In this document: positions 16,955 through 25,285 of the stretch, piece after piece
How positions within the stretch are numbered: position 1 is the first letter of the stretch
How the letters are laid out: every line of letters begins with the position of its first letter
Assembly (NCBI GenBank): GCA_016931535.1
Contig: JAFGEP010000152.1
Coordinates: 1-64,000 of the forward strand
DNA length: 64,000 nucleotides
Direction: 5' to 3'
Origin: Bradymonadales bacterium
GTDB lineage: Bacteria > Myxococcota_A > Bradymonadia > JAFGEP01
Notes under the pieces: model-generated
What the model saw: the letters and a program-made list of their open reading frames with translations, nothing else
What the model was told of the DNA's origin: nothing
Database searches by the model: none
Program-made: the position numbers and the translations under genes

Positions 16955-17301
16955 CTCGGTCTCCCTTCTGCGCCCCGGGAGGTGTTCGACCTGCCCAGGT
17001 GACGCAGATGGTGGTTCAGCCTGTCAGGTGTCCGGGCGATCGGATCACTTTCATTGTAACGGTTCCTGCCAGTGGGATCTTGAATCGGGAGGTAGATCGG
17101 AACAAAGAAAGGGAAGAGGGGCCACTCGAAGTGATCCGTTGGAGTACGTCGGCTCCATGGTTGAAGATCGCCGCGAGCCCGTGAATCATCGCCGTTACTC
17201 AGATCGGCGAAGGGGATTTCGTTTCCCCCTTCACCTGGTTGGAGTAGAATCGACTTCTCTCTGAGGAAAACTGCGGGGGCGGCCGCGCCCGGGAGGGTTG
17301 T
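16955..17301. promoter_or_regulatory. 347-bp divergent promoter region
   Basis: This gap separates the fibro-slime gene (minus) from the small acidic protein (plus). On the minus strand TACAAT stands at 17059-17054 without a good -35 box. On the plus strand TAGAAT stands at 17245-17250, about 50 bp before the small gene. No open frame in the gap has a credible start. Confidence 0.35.
17277..17290 (+). promoter_or_regulatory. Hairpin abutting the Shine-Dalgarno site of the small acidic gene
   Basis: GGGCG (17277-17281), loop GCCG, CGCCC (17286-17290), immediately followed by the Shine-Dalgarno GGGAGG (17291-17296) and the ATG at 17302. The stem could stack on or mask the ribosome-binding site. 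It may equally be chance in GC-rich DNA. Confidence 0.3.
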
Positions 17302-17514
17302 ATGACAGTACTGGAGCTGATCGAGTGGCTCAACCTGTACGCGGAGCACGAGGCGGAGGTGGTCGTCCTGGGGCAGGTGGAGAAGGACGACGAGGGGTTC
17401 GAGTTCGAGGTGGGGACGGCGGATTCGCCGTTCGAGCTGCAGTTCGACGAGGAGTCGAAGGAGGTGCTGCTGATCTTGCCCAAGATCGACCTGAGCCCTC
17501 GCCGGTTTCGCTGA
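17302..17514 (+). CDS. Small acidic protein of unknown function
   Basis: A 70-residue protein, about one quarter Asp/Glu, with no Cys and no membrane segment. It begins with an amphipathic helix-like stretch (VLELIEWLNLYAEHEAEV) and continues with alternating beta-like segments, ending in basic RRFR. I do not recognise a family. A good Shine-Dalgarno site GGGAGG lies at 17291-17296, and a GC hairpin sits directly before it. The codon bias toward G/C in third positions agrees with real coding. It lies 115 bp before the tolC-like start, but it may be transcribed alone. Confidence 0.65.
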   Translation: MTVLELIEWLNLYAEHEAEVVVLGQVEKDDEGFEFEVGTADSPFELQFDEESKEVLLILPKIDLSPRRFR

Positions 17515-17629
17515 TCGGCATAACTTCAAGCCGTACCGGCGCATCTGGTCGAGCAGGGTCACGCAGCGGATGCCCAGGCTGCGAGGCAAATTGCTCTGGT
17601 TCCCTTGCACTTCTTCAACTCGCGGATCG

Positions 17630-18964
17630 ATGAGACACACAGCACACTTCTCCCTGGCGGTCTGTGCCGTCGCCTGGATACTGCCCGTACTGGCCATGGC
17701 GGAGCCCTTGACGCTGGATGGAGCGGTCCGGCAGGCGCTCGATCACAGCCCTGCACTCCTGGCTGGCCGAGAAACAACCAGGGCCGCGGAGCTGGGAGTC
17801 GAGCAGACGCGGTCCTCGCTGTGGCCGCGGTTGGTGTTGAACGCCAACTACCGATACTCCGGACCGGTACCGGAGCTGACGATCGACACCGGCATCCAGC
17901 TCCCCGGATCCACTGAATCCCTGGTCATGACCAACGACCTGGGGACACCGCATTATGCCGCCATCGGGCTGCAAGGCAGCTGGCGGGCATGGGACTGGGG
18001 GGTACGCCAGACGATGTCCCAGGCCGCACAGGCCGCGGCCCAGGCAGCCGGCGCCGAGGAAGCCGGGCGGGAGGTCGAGCTGGCGCACGCGGTGCGGATG
18101 AGCTACCTGGCGGCGGTCTTTTATGGACTGGCGGAGGAGATCACCGGCAGGGGGCTGGAGGTCGCCCAGAGGGAGCAGGAGGATCGGGTGGTCCGTCTGG
18201 CCTCGGGTCTGGGCTCCCGCCTGGAGGTCACTGCCGCGACGGCGCGTGTAGCCGAGCTGGAGGCCAGGCTGGTGGAGGCGGCAGGGCAGCGGGAGGTGGC
18301 AGAGGGTACCCTCCGCCTGCTGATCGGTCTCCCCCCGGAGGGAGAGCTGGAGCTGACCGATGGCTTGGAGGTGATGACCACCAGCGGGTGTCCAGTTCGG
18401 CAGGAGGGCCATCCTTCGTTGGTTCGGCTGCAGTGGTTGGCCGGAGCCGTCGAGGATCAGGTCCGAGCCGTGAAGCGGTCGTTCTGGCCCACGCTTGACC
18501 TGTTTGCCGGTGCCACCTACCAGTTTCCGGTGACCTTCGTCCAGACGGAAGAGGCCGGTTTCGCCTGGGCTGCTGGGGTCATGCTCACCTGGGAGCTGTT
18601 CGACGGTTTCGCACGACAACATCGCGCCCAGGAGCTGGAGGCCCGGGCAGCCGCTACCGGCCACCTGGAAGAAGCGAGCCGAGAAGAGCTGACCCGCGCC
18701 ACCATGGAGGCCAACAATCGACGCCAGTCCGCCGAGGCCGGTCTTCAGGCTGCCCGGCGTCAACGGGAAGCAGCAGAGGCCTACCTGGCCACGGCTCGGA
18801 TAGCTCAGCAGTCGGGCATGGGAACCGCCATCGACCTCTTGCAGGCAGAGGTCGCCGTCGATGCAGCCGCCATGGCCGAGGCCAGAGCGCTGTTCGCCAG
18901 CGCCCTGGCTGGGGCGGAGCTGCTCAGGTCGGCTGGAGTATCGGTCTGTCAAACCGCACCGTGA
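17630..18964 (+). CDS. TolC-like outer-membrane efflux protein
   Basis: A 444-residue precursor of the TolC/outer-membrane factor family, trimeric channels that carry exported substrates across the outer membrane. The signal peptide ends near LPVLAMA, and the mature protein opens with PLTLDGAVRQALDHSPALLAGR, typical of the first periplasmic helix. Two long alpha-helical hairpin regions rich in Ala, Glu and Gln alternate with short beta segments (NANYRYSG and LDLFAGATYQF), repeated in each half. The later in-frame ATG at 17630 is preferred over 17570 because it begins the signal peptide. It is the first gene of an exporter operon with an HlyD-like protein, two ABC ATPases and two permeases. 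Confidence 0.88.
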   Translation: MRHTAHFSLAVCAVAWILPVLAMAEPLTLDGAVRQALDHSPALLAGRETTRAAELGVEQTRSSLWPRLVLNANYRYSGPVPELTIDTGIQLPGSTESLVMTNDLGTPHYAAIGLQGSWRAWDWGVRQTMSQAAQAAAQAAGAEEAGREVELAHAVRMSYLAAVFYGLAEEITGRGLEVAQREQEDRVVRLASGLGSRLEVTAATARVAELEARLVEAAGQREVAEGTLRLLIGLPPEGELELTDGLEVMTTSGCPVRQEGHPSLVRLQWLAGAVEDQVRAVKRSFWPTLDLFAGATYQFPVTFVQTEEAGFAWAAGVMLTWELFDGFARQHRAQELEARAAATGHLEEASREELTRATMEANNRRQSAEAGLQAARRQREAAEAYLATARIAQQSGMGTAIDLLQAEVAVDAAAMAEARALFASALAGAELLRSAGVSVCQTAP

Positions 18965-19021
18965 GGGGGTTGCGACAGGCCCGGTGTATACCGGCCCGAC
19001 AACCCTTCCGGGAGGAAAGGG

Positions 19022-20185
19022 ATGAGAAGGTTCATTGCGATTTTGGTCATCATCAGCGCCATCCTGTCGATCATCCTCTATCGCGAGTTGAAAAAACAGC
19101 GGCTGGAGGCCGAGGGACCCGCGGGGGGCAGCGCCACCATCGAGGGGATCGAGGTGGATGTGGTCTCCCGTTTGGCCGCCCGCCTGACGGAGGTGATGGT
19201 GGAGGAGGGGGATCGGGTCGAAGCCGGTCAGGTGGTTGCCCTGCTCGACTGCCGCGAGCAGGAGGCGATGCTGGCGGAAGCCGAGGCGGCCGTACGGGCA
19301 GCCACCGCAGCCAGAGATGCGGCCCAGGCCCAGGTCGAGCTGGCGACTATCGGGGTCGAGAGCGCCGTTCGCCAGACGCGGGCAGCCGAAGCCGCCGTCC
19401 AAGCCGCCGGAGCCCAGAGATCATCCCTCCAGGCCCAGCGCGATGCGGCCCTCAGGGCCGCCGAGCGGCTGGCGACGTTGCAGGCGGCAGGAGGTGCCAG
19501 CGAGCAGGAGCTCGATAGCCTGCAAACCCAGGCCAGTGTACTGGCAGAGCAGATCCAGGCTCTGCGCACCGGCGTCCGCGCCTCCCAGGCTCAGGCCAAC
19601 GCCGTCTCCACCGGAGAAGAGGCCGCGGCCGTTCAGCTTCAGCTGGCACAGACCCGCACCGTGGCGGCGACAAGCGACCTGGAGCGGGTCCAGGCAGGAC
19701 TCGATCGGCTGCGCACCGTCATGGAGGAGTGCCGCCTGGTGGCCCCCCGATCGGGCTACGTCCAGACCCGAAGCCATGAGCCCGGCGAGCTGCTCTCACC
19801 CGGCAGCCGCCTGCTGACCATCGTGGATACCAGCATCGTCCGCGCCACCTTCTACCTGCCCAACGCCGAGCTGGCCGCCGCCCGCCCCGGCCTTCCCGTC
19901 GAGCTGGTGGCGGACGCCTACCCCGAGCGGACCTTTCACGGAACCATCCGCAAGGTCTCAACCAGCGCGGAGTTCACACCCCGAAACGTACAGACTCGCC
20001 AAGATCGCGACCGGTTGGTCTACGCCGTCGAGGTCCAGGTGGAGAACCCCGATAACACCCTGCGACCCGGGATGCCGGTCCAGGTCGCCATCACCGGCTC
20101 CGAGCCGGTCGAGCCGACCCACTCGGCCCAGGACGACGGCGACTCCCCCTCGGAGTCCCGCCTTCCGACCGAGCCCGGCCAGTGA
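19022..20185 (+). CDS. HlyD/YbhG-like periplasmic adaptor protein
   Basis: A 387-residue membrane-fusion protein linking an inner-membrane ABC exporter to the TolC-like channel. One N-terminal membrane anchor (residues 3-20) is followed by a lipoyl half-motif (LTEVMVEEGDRVEAGQVVALLD). A long Ala/Gln/Glu-rich coiled-coil hairpin covers about residues 75-235. The second lipoyl half is APRSGYVQTRSHEPGELLSPG, and a beta-barrel domain ends in LRPGMPVQVAI. The C-terminal 25 residues are acidic and polar. The start at 19022 is set by GGGAGGAAAGGG immediately upstream. Confidence 0.88.
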   Translation: MRRFIAILVIISAILSIILYRELKKQRLEAEGPAGGSATIEGIEVDVVSRLAARLTEVMVEEGDRVEAGQVVALLDCREQEAMLAEAEAAVRAATAARDAAQAQVELATIGVESAVRQTRAAEAAVQAAGAQRSSLQAQRDAALRAAERLATLQAAGGASEQELDSLQTQASVLAEQIQALRTGVRASQAQANAVSTGEEAAAVQLQLAQTRTVAATSDLERVQAGLDRLRTVMEECRLVAPRSGYVQTRSHEPGELLSPGSRLLTIVDTSIVRATFYLPNAELAAARPGLPVELVADAYPERTFHGTIRKVSTSAEFTPRNVQTRQDRDRLVYAVEVQVENPDNTLRPGMPVQVAITGSEPVEPTHSAQDDGDSPSESRLPTEPGQ

Positions 20186-20290
20186 CAGAGGAGATAGGAT
20201 CATGAGGGCACCAGGTCACCAAACCAACGAGGACCAGACCTGGCCTGTCCGACTCCGGCACCCTGTTGGCCACCAGGTGACGAGAAAGAG

Positions 20291-21277
20291 ATGAACGCCT
20301 CGAGGACGGATCCGGACCCGACCGCCGACGGTGGACAGACCGCGCACGTGGTGGATCTGCGAGGTGTCTGCCACTCCTTTTCGGGGACGCCGGCCGTGAC
20401 CGATCTCGACCTCCAGCTGGAATCGGGGGAGCTGTACGGCCTGGTAGGACCGGACGGCGCCGGCAAGAGCACGGCCATCCGCATGCTGACCGGGCTACTG
20501 GCGCCCGATCGGGGAGAGGGTTGGGTTTGTGGCCACTCCATCCGCCGGCCGAGCCGAGCGTTGCGCCAGGCGATAGGCTATATGCCGCAGCAGTACAGCC
20601 TGTATGGTGACCTGAGCATCGACGAGAACCTCGACTTCTTCGGCCACCTGTTCGGCTTGCCTCGGCAACAACGCCGGGAGCGCAAGAGCCGACTGCTTTC
20701 CATCACACGGTTGGAGCCGTTCCGGAGCCGGCGAGCCTGCGACCTGTCGGGGGGAATGTACAAGAAGCTGGCCCTTAGCTGCGCTCTGCTCCACCAGCCA
20801 CGATTGCTGGTGCTCGATGAACCGACCAACGGGGTGGACCCCGTAAGCCGCCGGGAGCTGTGGGATCTGCTCTACGAGTTCGTGGACGAGGGGATGGCGG
20901 TCCTGTTGTCCAGCCCCTACATGGACGAGGCGGCCCGCTGTCATCGGGTGGGGTTGTTGGATCGGGGCCGCCTGTTGGCCGAGGGGGAGCCGACCCGTCT
21001 GATCGAGCGGTTTGTCCACCGCACCTTCTTGCTCCGTATCACCGGTCGACACCAGGTAGAGGACCTGATCGGCGCTCAGCCGGGGGTGCTGGCCCTCTCT
21101 CCGGAAGGGGGAGATATCCGGGCGGTCGTCAGGCAACCGGAGGCTGCCGGGTTCAGGCAATGGGCGACCAGTCATGCCTTTACCGTCCGCATCGAGCCGG
21201 TTGCGCCGACCTTCGAGGATGTCTTTCTCGGATTGTTGAAGGATCCGGCCGCCATCGAGGAAAGGGGGGGAGCATGA
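20291..21277 (+). CDS. ABC transporter ATPase, YbhF N-terminal-half type
   Basis: A 328-residue nucleotide-binding subunit. Walker A is GPDGAGKST, the Q-loop lies in YMPQQYSLYGDL, the signature is DLSGGMYKK, and Walker B is LLVLDEPTNGVDP. The switch His of canonical ABC ATPases is replaced: LSSPYMDEA stands where TTH is usual. This S-P-Y form is seen in the first half of YbhF-type tandem ATPases. Its stop codon overlaps the next ATPase start (ATGA at 21274-21277), so the two are translationally coupled and probably form the heterodimer that drives the two permeases downstream. Confidence 0.88.
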   Translation: MNASRTDPDPTADGGQTAHVVDLRGVCHSFSGTPAVTDLDLQLESGELYGLVGPDGAGKSTAIRMLTGLLAPDRGEGWVCGHSIRRPSRALRQAIGYMPQQYSLYGDLSIDENLDFFGHLFGLPRQQRRERKSRLLSITRLEPFRSRRACDLSGGMYKKLALSCALLHQPRLLVLDEPTNGVDPVSRRELWDLLYEFVDEGMAVLLSSPYMDEAARCHRVGLLDRGRLLAEGEPTRLIERFVHRTFLLRITGRHQVEDLIGAQPGVLALSPEGGDIRAVVRQPEAAGFRQWATSHAFTVRIEPVAPTFEDVFLGLLKDPAAIEERGGA

Positions 21278-22224
21278 ACCGACCGGCCATCTCGGTTGAC
21301 GGTTTGACGCGGCGGTTCGGTCGGTTCGTGGCGGTGGATGGGGTCAGCTTCGAGGTGTCCAAGGGGGAGATCTTTGGATACCTGGGGGCCAACGGAGCCG
21401 GCAAGAGCACGACCATCCGGATGCTATGCGGGCTGTTGCGACCCTCTGCCGGCAGGGCGGTCGTCAACGGGCACGATGTGGTGAAGCACACCTGGGAGGT
21501 CAAACGGTCCATCGGCTACATGTCCCAGAAATTTTCGCTGTATCTCGATCTGACGGTGCAGGAGAACCTGCAGTTCTTCGCCGGCGCCTACGGTCTGAGG
21601 GGTCAGCTGCTGAGCCAACGGCTGGAGCATGCGTTGGAGCTGGCCCTGCTCACCGACCGGCGAAATGTGCTGACCGGGGCCTTGCCGGGCGGCATCCGCC
21701 AGCGGCTGGCCCTGGCCTCGGCGCTCTTGCACCAGCCCCCCATCGTGTTTCTGGACGAGCCCACCGCCGGCGTTTCGCCTGACGCGCGCCGCGCGTTCTG
21801 GCGAACCATCCGCCAGCTCGCCCATGAGGGGACGACCCTGTTCGTGACCACCCACACCCTGGACGAGGCGGAGCACTGCCATCGGGTGGGGTTGATGGCC
21901 GAGGGAAGACTGGTGGCCCTGGACACCCCGGCCGAGCTGAAGAGGAGACATGTTCCAGGTGCGCTTTTCACGCTTCATCCTGCCGGTGGCCGATCGAAAG
22001 AGCTGCTGGCGAAGCTACGCCAACTCGAGGGCGTGCTGGAGGCACAGCCCTTCGGACATCGGCTGCACCTGCGGATCGCGGCCGAACGGGACGAAGCCTG
22101 GCTCGCGTCGCTGCTGGAGCAGGTCGGGTTCGGTGAGGTAGGCTTCGATCGAACCGAACCGACGCTGGAAGACGTCTTTCTCCAGGTGGCAAAGGAGGGG
22201 GCCGCGGCTACAGAGGGCCGATGA
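21274..22224 (+). CDS. ABC transporter ATPase, YbhF C-terminal-half type
   Basis: A 316-residue nucleotide-binding subunit. Walker A is GANGAGKST, Walker B is IVFLDEPTAGVSP, and the switch His is present in FVTTHTLDEA. The ABC signature is degenerate, LPGGIRQR in place of LSGGQ, whereas its partner has the canonical LSGGM but lacks the switch His. Together they look like an asymmetric pair with one competent ATP site. In E. coli YbhF both halves are fused in one protein; here they are separate genes joined by an ATGA overlap. Confidence 0.88.
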   Translation: MNRPAISVDGLTRRFGRFVAVDGVSFEVSKGEIFGYLGANGAGKSTTIRMLCGLLRPSAGRAVVNGHDVVKHTWEVKRSIGYMSQKFSLYLDLTVQENLQFFAGAYGLRGQLLSQRLEHALELALLTDRRNVLTGALPGGIRQRLALASALLHQPPIVFLDEPTAGVSPDARRAFWRTIRQLAHEGTTLFVTTHTLDEAEHCHRVGLMAEGRLVALDTPAELKRRHVPGALFTLHPAGGRSKELLAKLRQLEGVLEAQPFGHRLHLRIAAERDEAWLASLLEQVGFGEVGFDRTEPTLEDVFLQVAKEGAAATEGR

Positions 22225-22312
22225 GCATGGTGTCTAGCACAATGGCGCTCCTCACAGGCAAAGAGGACCTCGCGGGTGGCGCGAGGAGTGAATCGGGCAG
22301 GAAGGCGAGGCC

Positions 22313-23437
22313 ATGAAAGGGTTTCTGACCCGGGTGACAGCCATCACGGTCAAGGAGGCGGCCCATATCCTGAGGGACCCCCGGGTCATGATCTTCGCGC
22401 TGGTCCTCCCCGTGCTGCTGCTTCTGCTGTTTGGCTACGCCATCTCCTTCGATGTGGACCATATCCCCCTGGTGGTCGTGGATCAGGACCAGACCAACGC
22501 GTCCAGAAACCTGGTGGAGAGCTTTACCAGTGGGGACCTGTTCGAGATCAAGGCTCGCCGTTCTACGGTAGACCAGGTAGAACCGCTCTTTCGAAGCGGC
22601 CTGGCCAGGGCGGCGCTGGTGATCCCGGAAGAGTTCACCAGACGGCTGGCCGGCGGACGGGAGCCCTCGGTCCAGCTGCTGCTCGACGGTTCGGACAACA
22701 ACACCGCCACCGTCGCGCTGGGCTATGCCGGCGTCGTCGCCCTGGAGGTCTCCAGGCGGCAGATGCCCACCTCCCTGAGTCGGGAAGGGGCCCCGATCTC
22801 GGCCCAGATCCGGACCTTCTTCAACCCCGGCCTGCGCAGCTCGGCCTTCATCGTGCCCGGTCTGACCGCCGTCATCCTGACCATGATCGCCACCATGTTG
22901 ACCGCCCTGACGGTGTCGAGAGAGATCGAGCAGGGCTCGATGGAGCAGCTCTTCACCACCCCGGTGAGCCGCCTGGAGATCGTGGTGGGCAAGGTATGCC
23001 CCTACTTCCTGCTGGGCCTGGTGGCCGTACTGCTGGTACTCACCGCTGGCGTGGCCATGTTCTCGGTGCCGGTGGCGGGCAGCCTCTGGCTGTTGTTCGG
23101 GGTATCGGCGTTGTTTTTGCTGGCCATGTTCATCCAGGGGTTGTTCATCAGCGTGGCCACCAGAAGGCAGGCGCTGGCTTCCCAGCTGGCCTTCATCACC
23201 ACCATGCTGCCGGCCTTGCTGCTGTCGGGGTTCGTCTTTCCCATCGACAACATGCCCTGGCCGTTACAGTTTCTGGCTCGGGCGTTGCCTCCCAGCTACT
23301 TCATCCACGCCATCCGGGCGGTGTTGCTCCGAGGGAACGGGGTCGAGGCCATCCTGAGAGATAGCCTGGCTATCCTCCTTTTCTTCGGAGTGTTCCTCCT
23401 GCTGACCGTCCGCCGCTTTCGACGGGCGCTGAACTGA
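22313..23437 (+). CDS. ABC-2 type permease, first subunit
   Basis: A 374-residue inner-membrane permease. An N-terminal amphipathic segment and first membrane helix (MIFALVLPVLLLLLFGY) are followed by a large periplasmic domain (about 45-175). Five more hydrophobic segments follow in the second half, with the ABC-2 hallmark EIEQGSMEQLFTTPVSRLEI between them. It resembles YbhS/YbhR and related multidrug exporters. The 88-bp gap after the ATPase gene holds no gene. It is followed after 11 bp by its paralogue. Confidence 0.88.
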   Translation: MKGFLTRVTAITVKEAAHILRDPRVMIFALVLPVLLLLLFGYAISFDVDHIPLVVVDQDQTNASRNLVESFTSGDLFEIKARRSTVDQVEPLFRSGLARAALVIPEEFTRRLAGGREPSVQLLLDGSDNNTATVALGYAGVVALEVSRRQMPTSLSREGAPISAQIRTFFNPGLRSSAFIVPGLTAVILTMIATMLTALTVSREIEQGSMEQLFTTPVSRLEIVVGKVCPYFLLGLVAVLLVLTAGVAMFSVPVAGSLWLLFGVSALFLLAMFIQGLFISVATRRQALASQLAFITTMLPALLLSGFVFPIDNMPWPLQFLARALPPSYFIHAIRAVLLRGNGVEAILRDSLAILLFFGVFLLLTVRRFRRALN

Positions 23438-23448
23438 GGGGGTCAGCC

Positions 23449-24588
23449 GTGATCACCGAGCTGAGCGCGATCATCGCCAAGGAGATCCGGCAGACGGCCC
23501 GAGATCGCAAGATGTTGGGCCTGCTCCTCTTCGCGCCGTTGATCCAGCTGACCATCCTGGGCTTCGCGGTCAACCTGCAGGTGGAGCGGGTGGGGATGGT
23601 GGTCGCCGACGAGGACCACACCGCCGCCAGTCGGGCCTTTGCCGCAGGGTTGACGGCCGGATCGACCTTTAGCTACCGGGGACACCTGGTGGACGGGCAG
23701 GAGGCGGTCCAGGCGGTCTCGTCGGGTCAGGCATCCATCGCCCTGGTCATTCCGAAAGGGTTCGGGCGGTCGCTGGCCAAAGGTCGATCGACCGCCATCC
23801 AGGTCCTGGTAGACGGCGCCGACTCCATCCAGGGGGTGGTGTCCCAGAACGCCGTGGCCGCCTACGTTGCAGGCCGGTCGGTCGACTTGATGACCGAACG
23901 GCTGCAACAGCGGGTGCGACAGAGCGGAATACCAGCAACCATCGCGCCCATCCAGGTGACCTTTCGCCACTTCTACAACCCGAACCTGGACAGCTATATC
24001 TACTTCGTCCCCGGCGTGTCGGCGATCTTGCTGTTGGTCGTGACGGTGGTGGTGACCGCCCTCGGATTGAGCCGGGAGGACGAGGCGGGCACGCTGGAGC
24101 AGGTGCTGGTGACCCCCTTGAGACCGGCGACGCTGGTGCTGGGCAAGACCCTACCCTATGCGCTGATAGGCCTGGTCGACATGGCGCTGGTCATCGCGGC
24201 GGGGGCGATGGTGTTCGACGTACCGATCCGCGGGGAGCTGTGGGTCGCCTTTCTGGGTGGGCTGCTGTACATGCTCACCACGCTGGGGCTGGGGCTGCTG
24301 GCCGGGACGCTCGCCAAGAGCCAGCAACAGGCCTTCTTCAACGCCGCATTTTTCCTGATGCCGGCCATGATCCTGTCGGGCTTCATCTCCCCGATCCAGG
24401 CCATGCCCTCCTGGCTCCAGCCGGTCACCGCCTTCGATCCGGTGCGGCACTTCGTGGAGATCCTGCGTGCGGTTCTGCTGAAAGGGGCGGGGTTGACCGA
24501 CCTGGCCCCCTCCTTCGTGGCCCTGGCCGGGATCGGCCTGATCACTTTTCCCATGGCCATCCTGGCGCTCAAAAGGAAGCTCCGCTAG
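23449..24588 (+). CDS. ABC-2 type permease, second subunit
   Basis: A 379-residue paralogue of the preceding permease with the same topology: one N-terminal helix (LLLFAPLIQLTILGFAV), a periplasmic domain (about 45-180) and five C-terminal helices. The conserved ABC-2 segment is EDEAGTLEQVLVTPLRPATLVLGK. It begins with GTG at 23449 behind GAGGGGG. It is the last gene of the six-gene exporter run; the two permeases probably form a heterodimer as YbhR and YbhS do. The substrate is unknown; Ybh relatives export drugs, dyes and cations. Confidence 0.88.
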   Translation: MITELSAIIAKEIRQTARDRKMLGLLLFAPLIQLTILGFAVNLQVERVGMVVADEDHTAASRAFAAGLTAGSTFSYRGHLVDGQEAVQAVSSGQASIALVIPKGFGRSLAKGRSTAIQVLVDGADSIQGVVSQNAVAAYVAGRSVDLMTERLQQRVRQSGIPATIAPIQVTFRHFYNPNLDSYIYFVPGVSAILLLVVTVVVTALGLSREDEAGTLEQVLVTPLRPATLVLGKTLPYALIGLVDMALVIAAGAMVFDVPIRGELWVAFLGGLLYMLTTLGLGLLAGTLAKSQQQAFFNAAFFLMPAMILSGFISPIQAMPSWLQPVTAFDPVRHFVEILRAVLLKGAGLTDLAPSFVALAGIGLITFPMAILALKRKLR

Positions 24589-24984
24589 GGGAACCTCGCA
24601 GAAAATTGGGGAGACCTTCGGATTTTTGAGGAATGGACGCCGGTCCCGGATGGGTCGGGTGGAAAAGGAGACAGTGTCACACCAGGGCAACAGCATCGGG
24701 TGTGCAGGTGAGACCGACCCGCCCTGGGATGCGTTGATCTGCCCACCGACACGGTTCCCCTGGCTCCGATTCTCCACCGTATGACCGCGCCAGCGATCTT
24801 TCGACCGCCCGCCGCCTGGTGGCCGAAGGGGTTCCAGCGATCGTTCGACCACCTTATGTCTGATCACCGATGGGATTGAGAATCTGGTCCGATCTTTGCT
24901 TGTTTTTCTGGCCTGATCGGTGCCATCGACCGATCCCGTTTTTCGCGGATGCGCTGACTGAAACCTGGACTCGATGGAGATGTC
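24589..24984. other. Intergenic stretch without an evident gene
   Basis: About 400 bp after the exporter operon. A GTG at 24672 preceded by AAAAGGAGACA opens a 36-codon frame, but the spacing is too short and the peptide has no recognisable features. No clear terminator hairpin was found after 24588. Confidence 0.4.
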
Positions 24985-25077
24985 ATGGCTACTCGATTTG
25001 GAAAGACGACCCTGGACCTGAGCCCGCTTTTCATCGCCATCACCCTGTTGATCTTGCTCTTTGTGCTCATCCGGTGA
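24985..25077 (+). CDS. 30-residue single-pass membrane peptide
   Basis: A 31-codon frame from ATG 24985 to TGA 25075-25077. The peptide starts MATRFGKTTLDLSP and continues into a strongly hydrophobic run of about 15 residues (LFIAITLLILLFVLI), ending in Arg. Positive charges are at the N-terminus, as expected for a small inner-membrane protein. GGAG at 24976-24979 gives a plausible Shine-Dalgarno site with a 5-nt spacer. It lies between the exporter operon and the kinase gene. No family is recognised; the evidence is composition and ribosome-binding site only. Confidence 0.45.
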   Translation: MATRFGKTTLDLSPLFIAITLLILLFVLIR

Positions 25078-25154
25078 TTGCAGACAGGATCCTGCCTGCG
25101 GCTACCGAGCAGCGTCCATTCCCCAAGGCTCAAGCCTTTCTGCTGCCAGATCCC

Positions 25155-25183
25155 ATGACGATTCGCCTCATTTTGCTTATACT
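25155..25183 (+). promoter_or_regulatory. Promoter of the Ser/Thr kinase gene
   Basis: ATGACG (25155-25160), 17-bp spacer, TATACT (25178-25183). The predicted leader is about 95 nt. The surrounding DNA is visibly more A/T-rich than the coding regions. Confidence 0.5.
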
Positions 25184-25285
25184 CTACTGGATTGTGAACC
25201 CCATCACCGGGTCGCCGAGTTGGGGAAGCGAGAAAAATCGAGCAGTTCTGGTGAGAATGACCCTACTCGAGATAGGCTGAACGTC

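Noticed and set aside
15689..17002. A 437-codon plus-strand frame with Val/Leu/Ile-rich repeats
   Set aside because: Mirror of the Asp-rich thrombospondin-3 repeats; GAC/GTC codons read in reverse give hydrophobic runs that imitate membrane segments.
17615..19402. A 595-codon minus-strand frame across the tolC-like gene
   Set aside because: Shadow of a well-supported plus-strand gene; rich in Gly/Gln/His/Leu as expected from reversed codons.
24672..24782. GTG-started 36-codon frame after AAAAGGAG
   Set aside because: The spacer between the Shine-Dalgarno-like sequence and the GTG is only about 3 nt and the peptide has no feature supporting it.
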